Shown piece by piece: positions 7,888-14,974 of a stretch of DNA of 64,000 nucleotides. Within the stretch, counting starts at the first letter, position 1; each line of letters opens with the position of its first letter. A program made the position numbers and the translations under genes. The notes under the pieces were generated by a model. It was not told where the DNA came from. It worked only from the letters and a program-made list of their open reading frames with translations, and did not search any database. Origin of the DNA: Streptomyces adelaidensis (GTDB lineage Bacteria; Actinomycetota; Actinomycetes; Streptomycetales; Streptomycetaceae); NCBI RefSeq assembly GCF_016598475.1, contig NZ_JAEMUX010000013.1:1-64000 (forward strand), given 5' to 3'.

Positions 7888-9135
7888 GTGTGCGGAGCGA
7901 ACGAGACACCGAAGCCACCGAAGAAGCCGAAGAGGCCGACGTACAAGCCGACGGAGAAGCCGACCGGGGCGTCGAGGACGTCGAGGGCGTCGAGGACGTC
8001 GAGGACGTCCTCGAAACGGCCCGTGCAGAAACCGCCGACCCGGCCCGGTAAACCGTCCCCGCCCTCGGCCCCGTACACCCCGCCCCCCTCCTACGTCCCC
8101 CACTGCGCGCACCACGTCTCCTACGTCCTCACCGTCCTCGACCGGCTGGTCCCGGCCGGCACCCGGTGCGCGGTCATCGGCGCGCCGCTGAACTCCAACG
8201 TCGGCGACAGCGCGATCTGGCTGGGCCAGCGCTCCCTGCTCGGCGCGCTCGGGGCCGAGGTGCGCTACGCCTGCGACCTGATGTCGTACGACGCCGGGCA
8301 CCTGGCGGCCTGTCTGCCGGACGGGCCGATCTTGCTGACGGGCGGCGGCAACCTCGGGGACCTGTGGGAGGACAGCCAACTCCTCCGTGAACAGGTGCTG
8401 CGCGACTTCCCGGACCGCCGGATCGTCCAGCTGCCCCAGTCCGTGCACTTCACCGACCACGCCAACCTCACCCGCGCCCGGCGCGCCTTCGACGCCCACC
8501 CCGACCTCACGCTGCTGCTGCGCGACCGGCACAGCCTGCACCGCTGCCGCACGGTATTCGAGGCACCCGCGCTGCTCGCCCCCGACCTCGCCTTCGCCGT
8601 GCCACCGGACGCGCTGGCCGGCGGCACGGTCGCCCATGACGTCGTCTGGCTGGCCCGGGAGGACAAGGAGTCGGCGAAGGGACCACCGGCCGGGCGGGGC
8701 GCGGCGCGCAAGGAGCACGGCGGCCCGTACGTCTTCGACTGGGCCCGGGAGGGCGCCGACGCCGAGTGGCGACAGGCGAAGGAGGCGCTGTGGCGGGGCC
8801 GTGCCCGCGCCCTGTGCCGCGCCGGCTCCGGCGACCCGCCCGGCGCCGTGCCCGCCCTCCTCGCCGCCTACGACGGTCTCGCCCGGCTCCAACTCGCGCG
8901 CGGTTGCCGCCTGCTGATGGCCGGGCGCGTCGCCGTCACCGACCGCCTGCACGGCCACGTCCTCGGCCTCCTCCTCGACCTCCCCCACGTCCTGGTCGCC
9001 GACCGCTACGGCAAGGTCCGCAGTTACTGGGACACCTGGACCGAGCCCCGCCCCCCGACCACGGCCACCGCCTGGGCCTGGACGGAGAAGGAGGCGAGGG
9101 AAACAGCGGGAAAGCTACTGGCAGGACTTGCTTGA
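7888..9135 (+). CDS. polysaccharide pyruvyl transferase family protein
   Basis: About 415 aa. The core has the family pattern: an N-terminal Rossmann segment (IGAPLNSNVGDSAIWLG), then LLTGGGNLGDLW, IVQLPQSVHF, TLLLRDRHSL, and near the C-terminus a glycosyltransferase-like VTDRLHGHVLGLLLDLPHV. Such enzymes transfer a pyruvyl ketal from PEP to cell-surface polysaccharide sugars. The first 65 or so residues are a Pro/Lys/Arg and Ser-Arg-Thr repeat (GTCGAGGAC units at about 7971-8014), so the true start may be internal; no good ribosome site is seen at 7888. It ends in a REP-type hairpin. Confidence 0.75.
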   Translation: MCGANETPKPPKKPKRPTYKPTEKPTGASRTSRASRTSRTSSKRPVQKPPTRPGKPSPPSAPYTPPPSYVPHCAHHVSYVLTVLDRLVPAGTRCAVIGAPLNSNVGDSAIWLGQRSLLGALGAEVRYACDLMSYDAGHLAACLPDGPILLTGGGNLGDLWEDSQLLREQVLRDFPDRRIVQLPQSVHFTDHANLTRARRAFDAHPDLTLLLRDRHSLHRCRTVFEAPALLAPDLAFAVPPDALAGGTVAHDVVWLAREDKESAKGPPAGRGAARKEHGGPYVFDWAREGADAEWRQAKEALWRGRARALCRAGSGDPPGAVPALLAAYDGLARLQLARGCRLLMAGRVAVTDRLHGHVLGLLLDLPHVLVADRYGKVRSYWDTWTEPRPPTTATAWAWTEKEARETAGKLLAGLA

Positions 9136-9139
9136 GGGG

Positions 9140-9190
9140 CCGCGCCCCGAAAGGGGCGCGGGGAACTGCGCGACCAGCCACGACGGACCC
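9140..9190 (+). repeat. REP-type intergenic repeat, copy A, with terminator hairpin
   Basis: A perfect 9-bp stem CCGCGCCCC / GGGGCGCGG closed by a GAAA tetraloop (9140-9161), running into the GGGAACTGCGCGACCAGCC core shared with other gaps in this window. Placed 5 bp after the pyruvyl transferase stop, it should act as its terminator. Confidence 0.75.
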
Positions 9191-9205
9191 GCAGCCCGAG
9201 AACAA

Positions 9206-9305
9206 CCCACGCCCCAACGAGACGCCTATGCCCACGCCCCAACGAGACGCCTATGCCCACGCCCCAACGAGACACTTACGCCCACGCCCCAACGAGACAC
9301 TTACG
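9206..9305. repeat. 25-bp tandem repeat, 4 copies
   Basis: Units at 9206-9230, 9231-9255, 9256-9280 and 9281-9305. Copies 1 and 2 are identical, as are copies 3 and 4; the pairs differ at three positions near the end of the unit (GACGCCTATG against GACACTTACG). The last copy contains the stop codon of the leftward debranching-type hydrolase. Confidence 0.95.
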
Positions 9306-11241
9306 CCCCGCCCACCGCGGTGAGCAGCGCCAACGGAGCCGCCGCGGACCGGGACTCCCGCACACACGCATGCGGATACGGCACCGGCTCCGGATGCGTG
9401 TCACGGCCGTACCCCGCGAGAACCATCGGCAGCCGATGCCCCGTCGCGGTCGCCGCGTCCACGAGCCCGAGGGCGACCGTACGCGCCTCGTCGTGCAGCC
9501 CGTACCGCGCGAGCCCCAGCGTGATGAGCGCGTTGTCGTGCGGCCAGACCGAACCCCGGTGATACGAGAGCGGGTGGTACGCGGGCTGGCCCGAGGCGAC
9601 CGTGCGGATGCCCCAGCCGGAGAAGAAGTCGGGTTCGAGGAGCCGGCGGCCGACCATCTTCCCGTACTGCTTGTCCAGCAGCCCCGACCAGAGCAGATGG
9701 CCCGCGTCCGAGGCGAGGGCGTCGATCTGTCGGCCCGTGCTGTCCAACGCCAGCGCGGGGAAGGAGTGTTCGGGCATCCAGAAGTCCCGCTGGAAACGGT
9801 CGCGGAGGTCACCGGCGGCCTGTTCGAGGAGCGCGGCGTAGACCTCGTCCTCCCAGACCGTACGGGCGAGGACGGCGGTGCGGCGCAGCGCGTCGTACGC
9901 GTAGCCCTGCGCGCCCGCCGCCGTCACCGGGCCGGCGGCGGGCCGGCTGCCGTCGGCGGAGCAGATCGAGCCGGGGGAGTCCTTCCAGTTCTGGTTGGCG
10001 AGGCCGCCCTGGTCGGCGCGGTAGACGAGATAGCCGCGGGAGGTGAGGCCGCCGTGGTCCAGCATCCAGCCGATCGCGGCCCTGGCGTGCGGCTCCAGCC
10101 GGCGGGCCAGGGTGACGTCCCCGGTCCGCTCCACGTACGCGCCGAGCAGCACCAGGAACAGTGGGGTCGCGTCCACCGAGCCGTAGTAACGCCCGTACGG
10201 CACCTGCCCGAAGTGCGCCAGCTCGCCGTGCCGCACCTCGTGCACGATCTTGCCCGGCTGGGCCACCGCGTCGACGCCCACCTCGGTCGCCTGGGCCGCG
10301 GCGAGCGCGAGCAGTGTGGCGGCGGCCGGCTCCGGCCGGTAGGGAAGCGTGAAGAGGGAGGCCAGCAGCGCGTCGCGGCCGAGGAGCGTCAGGAACCAGG
10401 GCGCCCCGGCGGCGGGGACGCGCAGCGTCTCACCGTCCGGGCCGGTCGCCGGGATCTGGAGCGCGGCGAGGTCGGCGAGGCCGCGCGCGCAGGCGGCGGC
10501 CAGCTCCGGCCAGCCCGTGGGGAAGGCCACGCCCTCCATGAACTCGCCCTCCGTGGCGATGAGTTCATCGTTCACGGCGGCCGGTGAGCGGGGCACCCGC
10601 AGGGCCCGCTTGTCGCCGTGCGGCCGTGCCATCACCCGCAGGGTCAGCTCCGCCGAGCCGTGCGGTTCGAGTTCGAGTGCCCAGACCAGCCGCCGCGCCC
10701 CCGTCCCGGTCTCCTCCACACCGTCCGGCGCGGGCTCGGCCGTGACCGTCGTACAGGACCGCCACTCGCCGCGCCGGTAGCTGAACTCCACCCCGTCGTC
10801 GAGGACTTCGCGTTTTCGGACGACACCGCTCTTGGCGTACGTGCGGAAGTCGGAGCGCAGCTCGAACTGGTCGGTGAAGTCGGCGTCGGCCGTGACCGCG
10901 AGCCGGACCGTCGTCGCTACGGGGCTGTTGCTGGTGACGCGCAGCGATTCGATGAACGAGCTGTCGGAGACGGCCTGTTCACGGAAGAGCGTGTACGCGG
11001 GCGGCTCCTGGCGCCCGCCCCTGGGGACGAGCACACACCGCGCGGTGTCGCCGTCCGCGACCGGTGTCAGCGTCTCGGGAACCGCGCCGTCCACGGTCAG
11101 TTGCCACCGGCTCAGGTGCCGGGCGTCCCGTACGAATAACCCGTCCGGGGAGCTGACGCCCCGCACCCCGCTGATGTCGCCGCTGTCGTCCACGGCGGCG
11201 AACGTCCCGCCGCGCACGAGCAGGTGATGCCGGTCCGTCAT
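9301..11241 (-). CDS. amylo-alpha-1,6-glucosidase-like glycoside hydrolase
   Basis: 646 aa. The N-terminal 200 or so residues match the glycogen-debranching N-terminal beta-domain (LLVRGGTFAAVDDSGDI, GLFVRDARHLSRW). The rest is an (alpha/alpha)6 barrel with FLTLLGRDALLAS, YYGSVDATPLFLVLLG, QNWKDSPGSI and GSVWPHDNALITLGL. It probably hydrolyses alpha-glucosidic linkages of glycogen-like or storage glucans in the cytoplasm (no signal peptide). It lies 18 bp downstream of the MGH1-like hydrolase on the same strand, so both form an operon, divergent from a ROK regulator. Its stop codon lies within the fourth 25-bp repeat. Confidence 0.85.
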   Translation of the reverse strand: MTDRHHLLVRGGTFAAVDDSGDISGVRGVSSPDGLFVRDARHLSRWQLTVDGAVPETLTPVADGDTARCVLVPRGGRQEPPAYTLFREQAVSDSSFIESLRVTSNSPVATTVRLAVTADADFTDQFELRSDFRTYAKSGVVRKREVLDDGVEFSYRRGEWRSCTTVTAEPAPDGVEETGTGARRLVWALELEPHGSAELTLRVMARPHGDKRALRVPRSPAAVNDELIATEGEFMEGVAFPTGWPELAAACARGLADLAALQIPATGPDGETLRVPAAGAPWFLTLLGRDALLASLFTLPYRPEPAAATLLALAAAQATEVGVDAVAQPGKIVHEVRHGELAHFGQVPYGRYYGSVDATPLFLVLLGAYVERTGDVTLARRLEPHARAAIGWMLDHGGLTSRGYLVYRADQGGLANQNWKDSPGSICSADGSRPAAGPVTAAGAQGYAYDALRRTAVLARTVWEDEVYAALLEQAAGDLRDRFQRDFWMPEHSFPALALDSTGRQIDALASDAGHLLWSGLLDKQYGKMVGRRLLEPDFFSGWGIRTVASGQPAYHPLSYHRGSVWPHDNALITLGLARYGLHDEARTVALGLVDAATATGHRLPMVLAGYGRDTHPEPVPYPHACVRESRSAAAPLALLTAVGGA

Positions 11242-11259
11242 CCCCGGTCCCCTCCCTTG

Positions 11260-12975
11260 TCACTCATGGCGCACGTATCGAACATGGCCTGGGCCTTGGT
11301 TGTCGCCGCTGTTGTCGTTGGCGTGCCGCTGTCCGCGGTCACGGTCCCGGCGGCGCTTGCGGTCGCTGTCGTCGTCCCGGTTGTGGCCGGTGCGGTGGTC
11401 GTCGCGGTCGTGGCCGTCGTCGTCCTGGTGCAGCAGGTCGAGGGTGAGCGCGGCGGTCCAGCCGAAGCCGAGCGCTCCGCAGGCCTCGCCGGTGTACGGG
11501 TCCACGTACTCGGCGAATCCGGACGACGCCGCGGTCTCCAGCAGCGCCGCCCGCAGCCCGTCCGCCCGCACCGACTCCCCTTGCAGCCGCAGCCCGCGCT
11601 CCAGCAGCCAGTTGGTGTTGAACCACGCCGGCCCCCGCCAGTACCGATGCGGATCGAACGCCTCCCCGGTGAGGTCGTACGACGGCACGAGCCGGGTGCT
11701 GTCGCCGAGGCCGAAGTGAGGGCCGTGGATCGTGCGTACGAGCGCGGCGGTGATCTCGCGGGGGAGGCCGGGGAGAAGGAGGGGGAGCAGACCGGAGACG
11801 CTGCGCTCGGGGATGAGAGCGCTGCTCTGCGAGCGGTGCTCCGGAGCGAGAGCGGTGCTCTGTGAGCGCTGCTCGCTGTCGGGAACGGCGCTCTGCGAGC
11901 GGTGCTCGACTCCGAGAGCACTGCTCCGCGAGCGGCGATCCGAATCGAGAGCGCCGCTCGCGCCCTGCGGTCGGGCCCCGTTCACGTCCCGGCAGAAGAA
12001 CATCCCCTCCGCCGGGTCCCACAACCGCTCCACCAGCGCCGCCGTCAGCCGCTCGGCCCGCGCGTGCCGGGCCGTCCCCGGCGCGCCCAGCTCCTCGGCG
12101 ATCCGCGCCAGCGCGTGCTCGGAGGCGATGAGGAGGGCGTTGAAGCCGGGGTCCTCGACGGCGAAGTCGCCATCGTCGGCGCCGCTTCCGCCACCCGCCC
12201 CATCCCTGTATCCGGCGTCCCGGTAGTCCGCGGCCAGGCGCACGTACCGCCCGTAGTCCAGATCCGTCGGCCGGTCCTCGGGGGCGCCGTGGTCGAGGTC
12301 GGCGCGGCGGAAGGAGCGGGCCGGGGCCGGGGTGATCCGGGAGAGGGGCGCGTCCCAGGTGGGGCTGTTGTCCATGCCCTGTTCCCAGGGGTGGACAACG
12401 GAAGCCAGCCCGCCCCCGCCGAGGTCGCGGCGGTGCAGCAGATAGCGGTGCCAGGCGGCCAGGCGCGGGTACACCCGGGGCAGGAAGCCGCGCGCCCGGG
12501 AGAGCCCGGGGTCCGACCGGTGCACCAGCCACGCGGCCAGCGCGTGCACCGGCGGCTGCACGATGCCCGAGGTCTGCGTGGTGTGCGGGGCGCCCGCGGC
12601 ACGACCGGCGGTCGAGGAGCGCCAGAAGTCGGGGCTCGGGAAGTACGCGTCGAGCGGTACGGAGGCGTTGAAGACGATGTGCGGGATACGTCCGTCGCCC
12701 CACTGCGCGTCGAGCAGTGTCTCCAGCTCGGTCTGCGCCCGCAGCGGCGACAGATGGCGCAGCCCGATCGCGATGAACGCCGAGTCCCACGACCACTGGT
12801 GCGGGTACAGCTTGCGCGACGGCACCGTGGACCTGCCCGTCCAGTTGGCCTCCAGCACCTCCGCCGCGCCGAGGTGCAGCGCACCGGCCGACGTGGCCGG
12901 ATCGTATACATCGACCCCGCCGGGCACGCCCGCGCCGAGGCTGTGATGTGCGACGAACTGGGTTGTGCGGTCCAC
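11260..12975 (-). CDS. MGH1-like / GH63-type glycoside hydrolase with repeat insert
   Basis: 571 aa (alpha/alpha)6-barrel enzyme with the signatures YPHQWSWDSAFIAIGL, HPWEQGMDNSPTWD and YWRGPAWFNTNWLL of the mannosylglycerate-hydrolase-like group. Substrate could be glucosyl- or mannosylglycerate or a related oligosaccharide. About 50 residues of an 11-residue repeat (consensus near ALxPEHRSQSS) interrupt the barrel between FFCRDVNGARPQG and the normal GLLPLLLPGLP segment. The C-terminus is a hydrophilic Asp/Arg/His-rich tail of about 45 residues. First gene of the operon, divergent from the ROK regulator. Confidence 0.82.
   Translation of the reverse strand: MDRTTQFVAHHSLGAGVPGGVDVYDPATSAGALHLGAAEVLEANWTGRSTVPSRKLYPHQWSWDSAFIAIGLRHLSPLRAQTELETLLDAQWGDGRIPHIVFNASVPLDAYFPSPDFWRSSTAGRAAGAPHTTQTSGIVQPPVHALAAWLVHRSDPGLSRARGFLPRVYPRLAAWHRYLLHRRDLGGGGLASVVHPWEQGMDNSPTWDAPLSRITPAPARSFRRADLDHGAPEDRPTDLDYGRYVRLAADYRDAGYRDGAGGGSGADDGDFAVEDPGFNALLIASEHALARIAEELGAPGTARHARAERLTAALVERLWDPAEGMFFCRDVNGARPQGASGALDSDRRSRSSALGVEHRSQSAVPDSEQRSQSTALAPEHRSQSSALIPERSVSGLLPLLLPGLPREITAALVRTIHGPHFGLGDSTRLVPSYDLTGEAFDPHRYWRGPAWFNTNWLLERGLRLQGESVRADGLRAALLETAASSGFAEYVDPYTGEACGALGFGWTAALTLDLLHQDDDGHDRDDHRTGHNRDDDSDRKRRRDRDRGQRHANDNSGDNQGPGHVRYVRHE
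11815..11960. repeat. 33-bp coding minisatellite, about 4.4 copies
   Basis: Degenerate 33-bp units starting at 11815, 11848, 11881, 11914 and 11947, with core GAGAGCGNTGCTC. The period is a multiple of three, so the hydrolase frame is kept and an 11-residue repeat results. Confidence 0.85.
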
Positions 12976-13050
12976 TCAGGGCTCCCCGAGGACAAGGTGC
13001 CGACCGGTTCGGCAGTAGCTACCGTAGGGTTACGTCTATTTAACACGCAA

Positions 13051-13112
13051 AACTCAATATGTAATGCAGAGTTGGTGAGCGCAAGGGGGTGTGCGGCAAT
13101 GAACTCCGAGTT
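13051..13112. promoter_or_regulatory. candidate operator region for the ROK regulator
   Basis: The 247-bp gap between the hydrolase operon and the ROK gene has an unusually AT-rich stretch (about 13030-13070, with CTATTTAACA and CAATATGTAATG). Two copies of an AACTC...GAGTT dyad occur: 13051-13055/13069-13073 (13-base spacer) and 13102-13106/13108-13112 (1-base spacer). They fit a repressor site controlling both divergent units. Weak evidence, no conservation tested. Confidence 0.4.
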
Positions 13113-13222
13113 ACCGCGCGCCGTGGGCGCTCGAGGGGGCCGTCGGCGCGGGTGGATGATCGTGAGAGCGCACAGGTGAGCGGGGAGATGAGCGCGCACG
13201 CGGGCGAACGGGTGAGGATCGG

Positions 13223-14527
13223 GTGAGCGATCGGGGAAGTGAACGGGGAAGTGAACGGATGAGTGGTCGCGCGAGTGCGAGTGCGAGTGCGAGTGCGAGC
13301 GGGAGGGCCGTGAGAGTGGGCAGGGTGGGCGGCGGTCACGCCGGTGCCGGAGATCTCCTCGAACTGGTCCGCAGCGGGCGGGCCACCACGCGTGGCGCGC
13401 TCCAGCAGGCCACGGGTCTGTCCCGGGCCACGGTCGGCCAGCGCCTGGACCGGCTCTTCCGTGCGGGCTGGCTCCGCGAGGGCGCCGGTGGCCCCGTCGG
13501 CTCCCCGCTCGGCGGCCGCCCCTCCATCACCCTCGAATTCGACGACGAGCACGCGGTCGTCCTCGCCGCCGACCTCGACACCCGCCACGCCCGCGCCGCA
13601 GTGCTCTCCCTCACCGGAGAGATCCAGGCCGAACACACCGGCACTCTCGTCATCGAGGAGGGCCCCGACGTCGTACTGGACGAACTCGGGCGGTGGTTCG
13701 CCGGGTTGCTGGAGAAGGCGGGCCATCCGGCGGACGCGGTCTGCGGCATGGGGCTCGCGGTGCCCGGCCCGGTGGACACGGACACCGGCCGCGTCGTCCA
13801 GCCGCCGATCATGCCCGGCTGGGACGGCTACGACATACGCGGCCGCCTGGCCCGTGCCTTCACCGAACACGCGGCCGGCCCCGCCGGCACCCCGGTCCTC
13901 GTCGACAACGACGCCAACCTCATGGCGTACGGCGAACAGCGCACGGCCTACCCCGACTGCTCGGCCTTCGTCCTCGTCAAGGTCTCCACGGGCATCGGCG
14001 CCGGTGTGGTGGTCCACGGCTCGATATACCGGGGCATCGACGGCGGCGCCGGCGACCTCGGCCACATCCGGGTCCCGCAGGGCGCGAACGCGCTGTGCAG
14101 GTGCGGCTCGTACGGCTGTCTGGCGGCCGTCGCGAGCGGTGGCGCGGTGGCGCGGCGGCTGGCGGAGACGGGAGTTCCGGCGGCCTCGGGCTCAGATGTG
14201 CGCGACCTGCTGACCGCCGGCCACACCGGGGCGATGGCGCTCGCGCGCGAGGCGGGCCGGGCCGTCGGGGACGTACTGGCGACGGTCGTCACCCTGCTGA
14301 ACCCCGGCGTCCTGATGATCGCCGGGGATCTGGCCGGAACACCCTTCCTCACGGGCGTACGTGAACTGCTCTACCAGCGGGCGCTGCCCCGCTCCACGGC
14401 CCACCTGGACGTGGTGACCTCCCGGCTCGGGGAGCGGGCGGGCCTGGTCGGGGCGGGTGCGCTGGTCGTCGAACACCTGTACGCGCCGCGACGGGCCGAG
14501 GAGCGGCTGGCGGCGCTGGGGGTGTGA
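13223..14527 (+). CDS. ROK-family transcriptional regulator
   Basis: Up to 434 aa. An N-terminal winged helix-turn-helix (LLELVRSGRATTRGALQQAT then GLSRATVGQRLDRLFRAGW) precedes a ROK sugar-kinase-like fold with VLVDNDANLMAYGE, ISTGIG-like VSTGIGAGVV, and the zinc motif CRCGSYGCLAAVAS. Usually a sugar-responsive repressor of neighbouring catabolic genes, here the two divergent glycoside hydrolases. The first 35 residues are a Gly-Ser-Glu-Arg and Ala-Ser repeat (GAGTGC units), so the start is uncertain: GTG at 13223 or ATG at 13259. Confidence 0.87.
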   Translation: MSDRGSERGSERMSGRASASASASASGRAVRVGRVGGGHAGAGDLLELVRSGRATTRGALQQATGLSRATVGQRLDRLFRAGWLREGAGGPVGSPLGGRPSITLEFDDEHAVVLAADLDTRHARAAVLSLTGEIQAEHTGTLVIEEGPDVVLDELGRWFAGLLEKAGHPADAVCGMGLAVPGPVDTDTGRVVQPPIMPGWDGYDIRGRLARAFTEHAAGPAGTPVLVDNDANLMAYGEQRTAYPDCSAFVLVKVSTGIGAGVVVHGSIYRGIDGGAGDLGHIRVPQGANALCRCGSYGCLAAVASGGAVARRLAETGVPAASGSDVRDLLTAGHTGAMALAREAGRAVGDVLATVVTLLNPGVLMIAGDLAGTPFLTGVRELLYQRALPRSTAHLDVVTSRLGERAGLVGAGALVVEHLYAPRRAEERLAALGV

Positions 14528-14635
14528 ACCGGTCGGATGGCGCTCTGAGCGGCGCGGAGGCCGTGTGACAGGCGTGTTTCCGTTCCGAGGACCGGTCCGC
14601 ATGGTGAAATGGCGCCCCCTCGGACTGCGTGATTC

Positions 14636-14765
14636 TCGCCACCCTTGATAAGGGTTGCGCTCAGATGAGCGGATTGTGGGCGATTCTGCTTCTTCAAAGG
14701 GTGGCACTCAGTGCCACCCTTTGATCGTTCATCGGGCGAACTCAGACGTGTCGATTGCCGCTCAT
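14636..14765 (+). promoter_or_regulatory. structured, possibly attenuating element upstream of ppdK
   Basis: The 447-bp gap between the ROK gene and ppdK holds several strong, partly exclusive stems: ACCCTT-GAT-AAGGGT (14641-14655); AAAGGGTGGCAC-TCA-GTGCCACCCTTT (14696-14722, perfect 12-bp stem); and an enclosing ATGAGCGG (14665-14672) with CCGCTCAT (14758-14765). The upstream CCACCCTT (14639-14646) can also pair with the AAGGGTGG of the second stem, giving an alternative fold. There is no T-tract. It could be a terminator for the ROK gene, a leader attenuator or a small RNA. Confidence 0.45.
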
Positions 14766-14974
14766 GTGAGCGTCGGGGTGCGTTGATGGATGTGGCCGCG
14801 TTCAAGAAGTGAACACATCTCCGTGTCGTTCCTTGCCAAGCCTTGACTTTCGATCTGCTGGCGGACGGGTGGTTACGGGCGCATGACGCGCAAGTGGACG
14901 TACCCAGGGGCCTTCGATCTGGGTATGTTCCTGGCCGTCAGGGCAGCCACCGCGTCCTCAAGGAGTTGGGACCT

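Noticed and set aside
9206..9305. CRISPR-like array
   Set aside because: Units are directly adjacent with no spacers, so it is a simple tandem repeat; no cas genes are nearby.
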